Assembly: GCA_023663385.1 (NCBI GenBank) | Contig: JAMPHO010000001.1 | Span: 765,420-809,052, forward strand | Origin: Alistipes timonensis | GTDB taxonomy: Bacteria; Bacteroidota; Bacteroidia; Bacteroidales; Muribaculaceae | DNA length: 43,633 bases | Reading direction: 5' to 3' | Notes under the pieces: generated by a model | Seen by the model: only the letters and a program-made list of their open reading frames with translations | Told to the model about the DNA's origin: nothing | Database searches by the model: none | Shown: piece by piece, positions 7,589 through 18,433 of the stretch | How positions within the stretch are numbered: position 1 is the first letter of the stretch | Layout of the letters: the number at the start of each line of letters is the position of its first letter | Program-made: the position numbers and the translations under genes

Positions 7589-9460
7589 TCAGAGCGAATC
7601 GAGGTCGAGATAGAGGCGTTGGAGCATAGCCTTCCCCTCTTCGAGGCGCTCGGAGGCGCGGGGCCCCGCGAGGCGCTCGGGCTTACCGCTGTCGAGGTTG
7701 AGCACGGCGGTATCCGAGGGGGTCACCACGCACAGGCGGTCCTTCTGCGAAAACACCGCGGCGGAGGGCGTTCGGGGATCGAGCAGGTCGCGGCTGTAGC
7801 GGAACCCGTCGGCGGGGAGGCCGAGGGCCGTAAGGAGGGTGGCCGCGAGGTCGGTCTGGTTGCCGGTCTTGCTGACCACGGCGCCGCGGCACTCAAGCGC
7901 GCCACCGGCCATAACGATAGGCACCCGGTGGCGGTCGACCACGTCGTCGAGGTCGCGGGGCCACGCTCCGTAATGGTCGGGCACGGCGATTACCAACGTG
8001 TTGCCCCAGGAGGGGAGCGTGCGGAGCGAGTCGACAAACGCCGTCAGGCAGCTGTCGGTGTAGGCGAAGGCGTTGCGGCGGGGCTTCCCGGCGAAACGGG
8101 GGTTGGCATACGGCACCTCGAACGGCTCGTGGCTGCTGGAGGTCTGTATCACCGTCAGCCGGGGCTCGCGGCTGTCGGCGGGCACGCGGTCGGCGCTCAT
8201 TTCGCGCCAGGCGCGTGCGAAGAGGCGGTCGTCATGCGCCCCCCACTTGCTGAGTTTCTCAGCTACGGGGAAATCCTTGTCGGACACCACCCGGTCGAAA
8301 CCCATACACATCAGGTAGGCCATCATATTGAAGAAATTGGCATCGCCACCATAATAATAAGCCAGACGGTAGCCCCCCTTGTCGCGCATCACACGCGGAA
8401 ATGACGGGAGCCGCTCGATTTTGTCGACATACTTCATGACCGACACAGTCGGGGGGCCGGGGAAGGCGCTGAGTATGGCGGGCACCCCGCGGTCGGTGCG
8501 GAAACTGCTGGCGAATATCTCGCTGAACAGCACCCCCTCGCGCCCGAGCGAGTCGAGCCCCACGGCCACGGAGTCACCCCCTAACGAGGGCATCAGATGG
8601 CTGGAGAAACTCTCAAGAATCACAAGCACCACGTCGGGGCGCTCCGTGCGCAGCAACCTGCCGCAGGGCGCGGAGGCCAACGCCGCGCTGTCGGCCTCGG
8701 CAACCGGGGCGAGCAGACGCCCCATAAGCGCCTCGGCATCCTCCGGCTCGAAATACTGGAACTGCGAGCCGAAATCGCTCTGGTGCGTGGCCGAATAGAG
8801 GAGGGAGAAAGCGGGATTGGTGGCCGCATGGTTCAGGCGGATGTCACGCGAGAAATAGGCGCGACTGAGATTCATTGTCGACACGGTGAAACTGCCGCGG
8901 ATAGGCACGAAGAGCGCCGCCGTGGCCACCACCATCACCGCCGGAGCCAGCCACCGCCGACGCTCGGCCGGCACGGGGTTGATTTTTGCCGCCCCGCGGC
9001 TGAGAGCCAGCCAGGTAAGCAGCGACGCCGCGCCCCAGGCGGCAAGCCCCGCGGCAACCTCCCACCACCTGGCCGAGGCCATAGCCGCAGCCGGGGAGGT
9101 CGAGAAATAGAAAATCGGCGTCATATCGAGGCGGAACCCCCAGTAGCCGTAAAGGAGCAGGTCGAGGCAGTAGATACCCCCGAGCAGCGCCGACGCGATA
9201 CCGAAATACACGGCCAGCGCCTTCCCCGGCCAGCGGCGCCGCGTGGCGGTCTGAACAGCGATCAGCAGCCCCGGAATCACCGACAGGTACCCCGCCACCG
9301 ACATATCCATCGGCAGCCCGTGGAGCACCACCTGCCCCACCGAACCCAACAGGTCGGGCATCCTCACGGCCATAAACACCACCTTCCACGCGGCCATCAC
9401 CGCCACGAACGTCGCGAACACCGCCACCAGCTTCACCAGTCCTTTCCTCATATCGCGCAA
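7589..9460 (-). CDS. LTA-synthase/MdoB-family membrane phosphotransferase (sulfatase fold)
   Basis: A 623-residue protein with about five N-terminal membrane helices (roughly residues 9-31, 52-71, 82-104, 133-153 and 171-187) and a large extracytoplasmic sulfatase-like domain. In the domain I read ILESFS (Glu283), a Thr-containing motif SSFRTDRG (Thr322, where LtaS-type enzymes carry their catalytic Thr), WGAHDD (~406-411), SSSHEPF (His444) and PDHYG (Asp495, His496). Together these match the metal and catalytic set of the LtaS/OpgB family, which moves phosphoglycerol or phosphoethanolamine onto glycans and lipids. The acceptor cannot be told; in this Gram-negative setting a surface or periplasmic glycan is more likely than lipoteichoic acid. 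The fucosyltransferase-like gene ends 9 bp upstream, so the two are probably cotranscribed. Confidence 0.85.
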   Translation of the reverse strand: MRDMRKGLVKLVAVFATFVAVMAAWKVVFMAVRMPDLLGSVGQVVLHGLPMDMSVAGYLSVIPGLLIAVQTATRRRWPGKALAVYFGIASALLGGIYCLDLLLYGYWGFRLDMTPIFYFSTSPAAAMASARWWEVAAGLAAWGAASLLTWLALSRGAAKINPVPAERRRWLAPAVMVVATAALFVPIRGSFTVSTMNLSRAYFSRDIRLNHAATNPAFSLLYSATHQSDFGSQFQYFEPEDAEALMGRLLAPVAEADSAALASAPCGRLLRTERPDVVLVILESFSSHLMPSLGGDSVAVGLDSLGREGVLFSEIFASSFRTDRGVPAILSAFPGPPTVSVMKYVDKIERLPSFPRVMRDKGGYRLAYYYGGDANFFNMMAYLMCMGFDRVVSDKDFPVAEKLSKWGAHDDRLFARAWREMSADRVPADSREPRLTVIQTSSSHEPFEVPYANPRFAGKPRRNAFAYTDSCLTAFVDSLRTLPSWGNTLVIAVPDHYGAWPRDLDDVVDRHRVPIVMAGGALECRGAVVSKTGNQTDLAATLLTALGLPADGFRYSRDLLDPRTPSAAVFSQKDRLCVVTPSDTAVLNLDSGKPERLAGPRASERLEEGKAMLQRLYLDLDSL

Positions 9461-9469
9461 GTTGTTATG

Positions 9470-10312
9470 TTACTTTTTCAGCTGTATAAGCGGAATACCG
9501 CCCAACATCGCCGCAGCCTCCGAGAAACTGCTCCAGTAAGAACCATAGACGCGAGCGCACTTCGAGAGGGCCACAATCTCGGTAAGTGCCTCCCTAATCC
9601 CCTCCGGGGTATCACGTACGACTTTTTTATCAGTGCATATGAACCTCGCGGCCCCGAAGCGGTCGACAAGCTCGGCCTTTACCCCCGCGTCGTCGGTAGC
9701 GAGATAAAAAACAGTCGATGAGTCACGCTCCAATTCCTTGCCTATGGCGTCGATAAACAGCGAAAGAGGGCTATGTTCGATGGAAACAACGTTGTCGGTC
9801 CGTCGGATATGGAGCCCCACACATCCTCCTCCGGCAACAGCGAGACGCTTCTCCGCCTCACTGATTATTGAGGCTCGTGGCTTGAACACCGCACGGTAGA
9901 AATCTTCCTCGAAAGGATAAAATATAACACCGCTGCGTATCAGAACCGTTCCCTTACATTTTTCCAACTCGCGCAGCAGTCTCCGGGGCTCCCCTTCATA
10001 TTCGGGAAGGTTGTCCCAGTCAGTCAGCTTACAACCGTAGCGTCCTACCTGCGCTATGGAGGATAGGTAGAGATTTTTCTTCCTCGGAATATCGTAGAAC
10101 CAAAGCTCATTGGCGGCACTGACGTTGAACGCCGAGTGAAGATATTCATTAGTATCGAACAATTCCCCAATATCGCAACGCAGGTCGTTGTTTACCGGCC
10201 AGGCGATGCCGTAATCCCGACAGCCATAGTCCCGACACAGCGTCAAGCCTGAAGCTATCGCCCTCATTCGGTTGGCAAGGCCACCCACAGGGTTTATAAT
10301 GAGTTTATCCAT
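9470..10312 (-). CDS. Fucosyltransferase-like glycosyltransferase (NodZ/GT11/GT23-like fold)
   Basis: A 280-residue protein with the three marks of the alpha-1,2/1,6/O-fucosyltransferase superfamily. GGLANRMRAIASG (residues 10-22) is the N-terminal loop. VGLHIRRTDN carries the H-x-R-R-x-D nucleotide-sugar motif (His168, Arg170, Arg171, Asp173). YGSYWSSFSEAAAMLGG (256-272) is the C-terminal motif. The likely activity is transfer of fucose from GDP-fucose to a glycan in the cytoplasm, but donor and acceptor are inferred. The first residues contain a short duplication (CRDYGCRDYG, 26-35). It lies just upstream of the membrane phosphotransferase with a 9-bp gap, which suggests that both decorate the same surface glycan. 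Confidence 0.7.
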   Translation of the reverse strand: MDKLIINPVGGLANRMRAIASGLTLCRDYGCRDYGIAWPVNNDLRCDIGELFDTNEYLHSAFNVSAANELWFYDIPRKKNLYLSSIAQVGRYGCKLTDWDNLPEYEGEPRRLLRELEKCKGTVLIRSGVIFYPFEEDFYRAVFKPRASIISEAEKRLAVAGGGCVGLHIRRTDNVVSIEHSPLSLFIDAIGKELERDSSTVFYLATDDAGVKAELVDRFGAARFICTDKKVVRDTPEGIREALTEIVALSKCARVYGSYWSSFSEAAAMLGGIPLIQLKK

Positions 10313-10338
10313 ATAATATTATAAATATTATAAAAGCG

Positions 10339-10367
10339 GGCGCCGCGCCTCATTGAAGCGCGGCGCC
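10339..10367 (-). terminator. Terminator of porZ
   Basis: A perfect 10-bp stem (GGCGCCGCGC and complement) with a 9-base loop. On the minus strand it is followed by CGCTTTTATAATATT. A second small hairpin (GGCGGC-ATT-GCCGCC, 10385-10399) lies between it and the stop codon. Confidence 0.85.
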
Positions 10368-10406
10368 GTAATCGTAAAAACCGCGGCGGCATTGCCGCCT
10401 AACGCG

Positions 10407-12800
10407 TCAGTTTACAACGAGGATTTTGGTGACGCACCCCGAGGAGCTCCCTTCGGCCGAGCCTTGCGAGGCGTAAACGTAGTAGACGCCGGTCTTGACA
10501 CGCTCACCGGCGGCGTTGCAGCCGTCCCATATGAAGCGGCCACCATCGGAGCGCCCCTGGGCGAACACGTTGCCTGCGGCATCGGCAATCTTCACGAGCG
10601 AGTTGTTCATAAGGCCGTCAACGGTGATCCACCCTGTGTAGTCGGGACGAACGGGGTTGGGGAAGGCGTAAACGTCGTTGAAGTTGTCGCTGGCCGGGGC
10701 CGAGGTCGAATTATACTCTACAAGCCCGAACTCGGTGCCGAAATATACCGACCCGGAATTGTCGTCGCAGGCCACGCTGTAAACCCTGTTGGAGGGGAGG
10801 GGCGAATTTTCGGTGGTGTAGTGCTCGATGATTTCCGTGCCGTCCTCGCTCACGAGGTAGACACCCGAAGTGAGTGTGGCTATCCATTTGCGGTTTGACG
10901 CGTCAACGGCTATCTGCCCCACATCCTGCGAATCGCAGAGATAGTCGGCCAGGTTTGTGCCGTCGTTGCGGGGCACCTTGATGCGGCGCACGGTCAATAC
11001 ATCGGATTTCGTGATTTCCGATGGATTATCTATCACGCATATGCCGCTGGCACCCGCGTCAAACCATATCTGCCCGTTCTTATCCTCGACAAAGTATCGA
11101 TTATATGTTGTCTTAATTTCCTTATTGTCTTGGTCGTAGAATCTGCTGAAAGATTTTACAGTATTATCCTTTAGCGACACGGTGTTCTTTGTGTCAATAA
11201 CATAAAGGGGCTGCTCGCCAAAAGGCACATTCATAAAGAGAATGCCGCCGGAAGTCATCATAAGGTTGACATCGCGGAGTCCTCCACCCGCGAGTGGTAT
11301 ATATGTGCTCTGCCAATCGGAAGCTTTGGAAGGCACGCTCTTGAGCTTGTCGGCAGGGTAAACGTGGAAATTGTTCTGGTCATTAATACATTCCTGCACG
11401 CAATAAAGATTACCAGCGGCATCAAACACAAGGTCGGTAATGTTTTTGATATTGCCCCACCAGGAGGTGAACGATACCGCTGAATTATCGAAATAATTAT
11501 ATTTTATCTTTCCAGTATTGTCGAAACGGTAAATTCCGCGGTTCCAGGTACCGATAAGATATTCGCCGGGTGAGCCAGGAATCTCTCTCGCGCGGTAAGG
11601 ATTCTGGATATAGGTCTTATTATCATTAAGGGGGGTTATGTCTGTAATTTCCCCGTTTTGGATAAGGTTTACCTGGACATTTATATTTTTACCTTGGCCA
11701 AGGTAGTCGATGCCCATGCTGCGCTCGCAGTAGCGGGAGGAGGCGAGGATGCCGCCGGTGGGGGTTTTGGTGAGGTAGACTACCTGGCGCACCTTGAGGT
11801 CGGAGGGGGAGAAGGGGGCGCGGAGCTCGGTGGGGGTGGAGCCGGAGATGTCGTACTGCGCCACTCCGGCGGGGAGGGCGGCCCAAAGACTCTTGGTGCC
11901 GTCGAAGGCGCTGCAAAGGGCGCCGGTCAGATTCGACGGATAGGGGGTGCGGGTGTAGGCGCCGTCGGCGTCGAAGGAGTAGAGGGCCGAGGAGCCGTAT
12001 AGCTTCACCAGCCCGTTTTTGTCGTACTCCACCGAAAGGGGGGCCTCAACGGTGATGATCTCGTTGGAAGCGGCGTGAAACACGTCACCAATCTGTATCT
12101 TCACCAGCTGCATGCGGTTCTCCTCCTTGCCTATGAGGAGCACGTTGTTGCCGAAGGCCTTCATAGCACCCTTGGACCATAGGTCGTTGTCGATAGCGCC
12201 CACGGCCTGGAACTGGCCGAGCTTGGTGAGGCGCTTCGACGCGTCGGCCCCCTTTATCTGTTCATTTTGGTTTATGAAGAGGTATTTGTCGATGGCGGCT
12301 ATGTGGCGAACCTCGCCGGCGGTGTCGTAGATAGTCTCGCGCACGGTCGAGGTGGCGTCGTTGTAAATCACCAGCCCGAAGGAGGTGAGCACGGCGAAGA
12401 AATCCTTGCCGAAAGCCACCTCACGTATGTCGCGGGTGTCGGTGCTCACGGCGTCCTTGATGTCGGGCACGTTGACCACCTTGCCCGAGTCATAGACCTT
12501 GTCCATATTGCCGTTGGCGTAGGCCAGGAGTATGTATTTGCCGTAGGGGTTGTAGTAGGCCCCTATAATATCCACGTCGTTGAGCCCGGAGGTAGAGTTG
12601 AGAGTGCCCTGCTCGGAGGTCTCCTTATCGACATAGAAGAGTCCGCCGTCAGACACGAAATAGGCTCGCTGCGGAGTCTCTACAATCTGCTGTGCCGCAG
12701 TAAATGGTGAGTACAGCGCCCATGAGCCTACGGAAAGCTGCGCCACGGCACCCGCGGCGGGGAGCATCATGGCCAGGAGCAGGAGGAGTTTCTTTATCAT
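10407..12800 (-). CDS. porZ: PorZ-like beta-propeller surface protein of the type IX secretion system
   Basis: A 797-residue protein with a signal peptide (MIKKLLLLLAMMLPAAGAVA). It continues as two beta-propeller-like regions with repeated short 'Y-F-V-D/L-W-x-A' blades (about 25-330 and 330-690) and ends in a T9SS/FlgD-like Ig domain (YAFPNPVRPDYTGWITVDGL ... FIWDGCNAAGERVKTGVYYV). Length and layout match Porphyromonas PorZ (776 residues), part of the surface attachment complex that delivers anionic LPS to T9SS cargo during sortase-like processing. The family is often annotated as 'two-component regulator propeller', but no kinase or DNA-binding domain is present. It is the distal gene after rdgB (45-bp gap). 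Its presence fits the sorting tails on other proteins in this window. Confidence 0.8.
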   Translation of the reverse strand: MIKKLLLLLAMMLPAAGAVAQLSVGSWALYSPFTAAQQIVETPQRAYFVSDGGLFYVDKETSEQGTLNSTSGLNDVDIIGAYYNPYGKYILLAYANGNMDKVYDSGKVVNVPDIKDAVSTDTRDIREVAFGKDFFAVLTSFGLVIYNDATSTVRETIYDTAGEVRHIAAIDKYLFINQNEQIKGADASKRLTKLGQFQAVGAIDNDLWSKGAMKAFGNNVLLIGKEENRMQLVKIQIGDVFHAASNEIITVEAPLSVEYDKNGLVKLYGSSALYSFDADGAYTRTPYPSNLTGALCSAFDGTKSLWAALPAGVAQYDISGSTPTELRAPFSPSDLKVRQVVYLTKTPTGGILASSRYCERSMGIDYLGQGKNINVQVNLIQNGEITDITPLNDNKTYIQNPYRAREIPGSPGEYLIGTWNRGIYRFDNTGKIKYNYFDNSAVSFTSWWGNIKNITDLVFDAAGNLYCVQECINDQNNFHVYPADKLKSVPSKASDWQSTYIPLAGGGLRDVNLMMTSGGILFMNVPFGEQPLYVIDTKNTVSLKDNTVKSFSRFYDQDNKEIKTTYNRYFVEDKNGQIWFDAGASGICVIDNPSEITKSDVLTVRRIKVPRNDGTNLADYLCDSQDVGQIAVDASNRKWIATLTSGVYLVSEDGTEIIEHYTTENSPLPSNRVYSVACDDNSGSVYFGTEFGLVEYNSTSAPASDNFNDVYAFPNPVRPDYTGWITVDGLMNNSLVKIADAAGNVFAQGRSDGGRFIWDGCNAAGERVKTGVYYVYASQGSAEGSSSGCVTKILVVN

Positions 12801-12845
12801 CGTGTAATGTCGGTTTTGCTATTGCTGTTAAGTCGAAACAGTTTC

Positions 12846-13433
12846 TCAGAGTACTTTCAGAAGGGCCTCGGTGGCGCGCCGGCGGTGCGACACGGCGTTT
12901 TTCTCCTCGGCGGCCATCTCGGCGAAGGTGCGGGTGTCACCCTCGGGCACGAACACGGGGTCGTAGCCGAAGCCGTCGGCGCCGCGGGGTTCCTCTATTA
13001 TGCGCCCTTCGACGCTTCCGCTGACGCATACCTCCTCGCCGCCCTCTCGCACGAGGGCCATGACGGTGCGGAAACGGGCCGCGCGGTCCTCCACCCCTTC
13101 GAGGTTGCGGAGAAGCAGCAGCATATTGGCCCTGGAGTCGTGCCCCTCCTCCCCTTCGGCCGCGGCGTAGCGCGCCGAGCGCACTCCGGGAGCGCCACCG
13201 AGGGCGTCGACCTCCAGGCCGGTGTCGTCGGCAAAGCAGGAGCAGCCGTATTTTCCGGCCACCCAGCGAGCTTTCAGCAGGGCGTTACCCTCAAGGGTAG
13301 GTTCGGTTTCGGGAATATCGTCGCGGCACCCTATCTCGGCGAGGGATACCACCTCGAAGGCGTCGCCGAGTATCTGGCGCACCTCCTGGAGTTTATGGGC
13401 GTTGTTGGTCGCGAATACAAGACGCTGTTTCAT
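12846..13433 (-). CDS. rdgB: XTP/dITP diphosphatase (non-canonical purine NTP pyrophosphatase)
   Basis: A 195-residue RdgB/HAM1 enzyme, which hydrolyses dITP, XTP and dHAPTP to the monophosphates and keeps deaminated purines out of DNA and RNA. The conserved motifs are complete: TNNAHKLQEV near the N-terminus (substrate phosphate binding), FADDTGLEVDALGGAPGV (metal and catalytic Asp pair), GFGYDPVFVP and SHRRRA at the C-terminus. I chose the ATG at 13433 (MKQRLVFATNN). The frame stays open upstream to 13520, but that extension overlaps the leuS terminator and has no family similarity. It is followed after 45 bp by porZ, probably in one transcript. Confidence 0.95.
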   Translation of the reverse strand: MKQRLVFATNNAHKLQEVRQILGDAFEVVSLAEIGCRDDIPETEPTLEGNALLKARWVAGKYGCSCFADDTGLEVDALGGAPGVRSARYAAAEGEEGHDSRANMLLLLRNLEGVEDRAARFRTVMALVREGGEEVCVSGSVEGRIIEEPRGADGFGYDPVFVPEGDTRTFAEMAAEEKNAVSHRRRATEALLKVL

Positions 13434-13486
13434 ATCAAAGTAATAACGAGCTTTTCCCCCTTTTATTGTCGCGCCCCCAAAGCAAA

Positions 13487-13517
13487 CCGCGCCGAACCTC
13501 CGAGAGGTCAGGCGCGG
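13487..13517 (-). terminator. Terminator of leuS
   Basis: The outer stem CCGCGCC/GGCGCGG encloses an inner stem ACCTC/GAGGT around a CGA loop, with a two-base mismatch between the stems. On the minus strand it is followed by TTTGCTTTGG. It lies between leuS and rdgB and implies that rdgB-porZ has its own promoter. Confidence 0.75.
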
Positions 13518-13580
13518 CATAAGGTGTCAAAACGGGTTTTGTTACAGATGCGAGCCGCCGTGGCGGCGAGGGAGCTGGGA

Positions 13581-16352
<2,772 letters not shown>

Positions 16353-16372
16353 ATTCTGAGTTAGAAAAAGTA

Positions 16373-16396
16373 CCCGGATTTCTGGGGGTATCCGGG
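16373..16396 (-). terminator. Terminator of nadA
   Basis: A 7-bp stem (CCCGGAT/ATCCGGG) with a 10-base loop, followed on the minus strand by TACTTTTTC. It lies only ~20 bp upstream of the leuS start, so it would also fall in a leuS leader if read-through occurs. Confidence 0.65.
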
Positions 16397-16424
16397 ATTA
16401 TGATTTTCAGGGATTATAACGGGA

Positions 16425-17384
16425 TTATAATTTGAGGTCGCGGCTCATCGCGAGCATCCGTTCGATCGGGCGCAGAGCCTTGGCGGCGGTCTCGGGGTCT
16501 ACCTTGATTTCGGGCGCCATGTCGCGGAGGCAGTCGCGGAGTTTCTCCAGGGTGTTGAGCTTCATGAACGAGCAGTTGTTGCAGGCGCACCCGGCTTCCT
16601 CGGGGGGCGCGGGGATGAACTCCTTGTCGGGGCAGGCCTGGCGCATCTTGTGGAGTATGCCGCTCTCGGTGGCCACTATGAAGCGGCGGCAGGGGCTCTC
16701 GACGGCGTGCTTCAGCAGGGCGGCGGTTGAACCTACCACGTCGGCGGCGATAACCACCGGCTTCTTGCACTCGGGGTGGGCCAGCACCTCGGCGTCGGGG
16801 TACTCCTTTTTAAGGTCAAGCAGCTTCTGGAGCGAGAACTGCTCGTGGACGTGGCATGCGCCGTCCCATATCGTCATCTCCCTCCCGGTGACGGAGCTGA
16901 TGTAGCTCCCCAGGTTGCGGTCGGGCCCGAAGATAATCTTGGCGTCGGCGGGGAGCGCCTCCACAATCTGCCGGGCGTTGGAGGAGGTGACCACCACGTC
17001 GGTCAGCGCCTTCACCGCGGCCGAGGTGTTGACGTAGCTCACCACCGTGTGGCCCGGGCGGGCCTTGACGAACTCCTCGAACTCCTCCGGCTGGCAGGAG
17101 TCGGCCAGCGAGCAACCGGCCTCGACGTCGGGCACGAGCACCGTCTTGTCGGGGCAGAGTATCTTCGCCGTCTCCCCCATGAAGTGCACTCCGCAGACAA
17201 CGATCACGGGGTTGTCGAGCCCCGTGGCCTTCTGTGCCAGAGCGAGCGAGTCGCCGGTAATGTCGGCCAGGTCCTGAATTTCGCCTATGGTGTAATAGTG
17301 GGCCAGGATCGCCGCGCCGCGCTTCTTTTTCAGCTCGCGGATTTCCTCGACGAGTTCCGCGGTCCGGGAGTTTTCAACATCCAT
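16425..17384 (-). CDS. nadA: Quinolinate synthase A
   Basis: A 319-residue NadA, which condenses iminoaspartate with dihydroxyacetone phosphate to quinolinate in de novo NAD synthesis. Three Cys in the places expected for the oxygen-sensitive [4Fe-4S] cluster can be read: Cys91 (AGCSLADSC), Cys177 (WDGACHVHE) and Cys271 (CACNNCSFMKLNTL). Other family motifs are AHYYTIGEIQDLAD (28-41), VPDVEAG and GPDRNLGSY. No nadB or nadC lies nearby. Upstream is a ~515-bp intergenic region with a candidate -7 box (17609-17616) and a TTATCAACA palindrome at the predicted transcript start. Confidence 0.97.
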   Translation of the reverse strand: MDVENSRTAELVEEIRELKKKRGAAILAHYYTIGEIQDLADITGDSLALAQKATGLDNPVIVVCGVHFMGETAKILCPDKTVLVPDVEAGCSLADSCQPEEFEEFVKARPGHTVVSYVNTSAAVKALTDVVVTSSNARQIVEALPADAKIIFGPDRNLGSYISSVTGREMTIWDGACHVHEQFSLQKLLDLKKEYPDAEVLAHPECKKPVVIAADVVGSTAALLKHAVESPCRRFIVATESGILHKMRQACPDKEFIPAPPEEAGCACNNCSFMKLNTLEKLRDCLRDMAPEIKVDPETAAKALRPIERMLAMSRDLKL

Positions 17385-17583
17385 TTTTTATTAATTATAT
17401 ATTCTTTTATGGGAGAGAAAAAATTAATTGAAAAGTCAAAAATCTCTCAGTATTAATAAAGGGTGTTGAAAGCCGTGATAACTTCCAGGCCCCGGATTTG
17501 GTAAAATGGGTTATCAAACCGCGGCCCGGATTTATCTTCACACTATCAACAACCCCCCTTCTGAGGATAAGCCGTTTGAAGGG

Positions 17584-17604
17584 TTATCAACACGCTGTTG
17601 ATAA
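17584..17604. promoter_or_regulatory. 9-bp inverted repeat TTATCAACA / TGTTGATAA (possible operator)
   Basis: Two 9-base arms that are exact reverse complements flank CGC. The repeat starts at the predicted transcription start of nadA, just downstream of its -7 box (17609-17616). That is where a repressor could act. Alternatively it is a pair of facing DnaA boxes. Confidence 0.5.
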
Positions 17605-17608
17605 GTCG

Positions 17609-17616
17609 CGAAGTTA
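17609..17616 (-). promoter_or_regulatory. Candidate -7 box (TAACTTCG) for nadA
   Basis: The minus strand reads TAACTTCG, the same form as the dtd box and one base from the Bacteroidetes consensus TANNTTTG. No clear -33 box is seen. It implies a leader of about 220 nt. Confidence 0.4.
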
Positions 17617-17828
17617 ATAACTTTCCGCGAGACTTGCCATTAAAAAGCGTTGAAAACCTCGTTGAAAACCGCTTTATATCTTCCGTGGCAGATGTTTGCG
17701 GGGGAGTCTCTTTTTCATAAGCCGCCAACGGTGGCGCCGCGCCAAACTTCCGCGGAGTTTTTTACGAAATGGGTTTCAACAGGGTTTTGAACATGTTTTT
17801 CAACATATGTTTTCACGGCTTTTTCGCG

Positions 17829-17836
17829 TAACTTCG
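17829..17836 (+). promoter_or_regulatory. Candidate -7 box (TAACTTCG) for dtd
   Basis: TAACTTCG lies about 64 bp before the dtd start, with a weak -33 candidate (TATG, 17806-17809) 19 bp upstream. The form resembles the tRNA-Ala promoter box TAACTTTG at 43327. Confidence 0.5.
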
Positions 17837-17899
17837 CGGTGGATCCGGCAAGGAATCCTTCAACGAAATATTGAGGAAAAAACAGAAAAAAGAAGCCAT

Positions 17900-18352
17900 A
17901 TGAGAATAGTGATACAACGCGTGTCGAGGGCCTCGGTGGAGGTCGGCGCGGAGGTTGTAGGGGCCATAGGCCGGGGGCTGATGGTACTCGTCGGAGTGGA
18001 GGAAGGTGACACCGAGGATGACGCCCGGTGGCTCGCCGCGAAGACCGCGGGACTCCGCGTTTTCGACGATGATGAGGGGGTGATGAACCGCTCCGCGGCC
18101 GACGTCGGAGGGGAGGTTTTGGCCGTGAGCCAGTTCACCCTGACGGCCTCCACCCGCAAGGGGAACCGCCCGAGCTACATCCGCGCGGCGCGCCACGAGA
18201 CCGCCGTCCCGCTCTACGAACTCTACTGCCGCCTGGTGGAGGAAGCCCTCGGCCGCCCCACCCGCAAGGGTGTTTTCGGTGCCGATATGAAAGTGTCGCT
18301 CGTCAACGACGGCCCCGTCACCATCATCATCGACTCCCGCCTCCGCGAATAA
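17900..18352 (+). CDS. dtd: D-aminoacyl-tRNA deacylase
   Basis: A 150-residue DTD that removes D-amino acids (and glycine mischarged on tRNA-Ala) from tRNAs in the cytoplasm. The two signature motifs are intact: SQFTL (mid-protein) and the C-terminal GPVT motif ([11 protein letters not shown]). The N-terminus [15 protein letters not shown] is typical, so I use the ATG at 17900. The frame is open further upstream to 17696, but that part covers the promoter and repeats and looks non-coding. It stands alone between the nadA intergenic region and a strong two-way terminator; the uvrC gene that often precedes it in Bacteroidales is not here. Confidence 0.95.
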   Translation: MRIVIQRVSRASVEVGAEVVGAIGRGLMVLVGVEEGDTEDDARWLAAKTAGLRVFDDDEGVMNRSAADVGGEVLAVSQFTLTASTRKGNRPSYIRAARHETAVPLYELYCRLVEEALGRPTRKGVFGADMKVSLVNDGPVTIIIDSRLRE

Positions 18353-18360
18353 TAAAAAGT

Positions 18361-18421
18361 ACCCGAAAACAGAGCGGACCCGCATGGTGATTATCCTTGC
18401 GGGTCCGCTCTGTTTTCGGGT
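18361..18421. terminator. Bidirectional terminator between dtd and the beta-barrel protein gene
   Basis: A perfect 24-bp stem (left arm 18361-18384, right arm 18398-18421) with a 13-base loop. The arms begin ACCCGAAAACAGAGCGG and read into A/T-rich flanks on the dtd side (AATAAAAAGT). It lies between two convergent genes. Confidence 0.9.
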
Positions 18422-18433
18422 GCTTGGTTAGCG

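Larger units (their letters stand above)
17464..17806. other. Cluster of DnaA-box-like 9-mers in the nadA-dtd intergenic region
   Basis: This AT-richer, gene-free stretch (17385-17899) holds about nine sites with a TCAACA/TGTTGA-like core. They include TGTTGAAAG (17464), TTATCAAAC (17511), CTATCAACA (17543), TTATCAACA (17584), TGTTGATAA (17596), two GTTGAAAACC (17649, 17661) and TTTTCAACA (17797). TTATCAACA is one base from the DnaA consensus TTATCCACA. The pair at 17584-17604 is an inverted repeat with a 3-base spacer. It could be an origin-like region or a regulatory region; the sequence alone does not decide. Confidence 0.4.

Noticed and set aside
7938..8404. Long open frames opposite the membrane phosphotransferase, leuS, the pump and other minus-strand genes
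   Set aside because: They are antisense shadows caused by GC-rich third codon positions; all recognisable domains are on the opposite strand.
13434..13520. 29-residue N-terminal extension of rdgB
   Set aside because: It overlaps the leuS terminator hairpin, and the family start is MKQRLVFATNN.
17696..17899. 68-residue N-terminal extension of dtd
   Set aside because: The DTD family starts at [11 protein letters not shown]; the extension covers the promoter and DnaA-box-like repeats and has no homology to the family.
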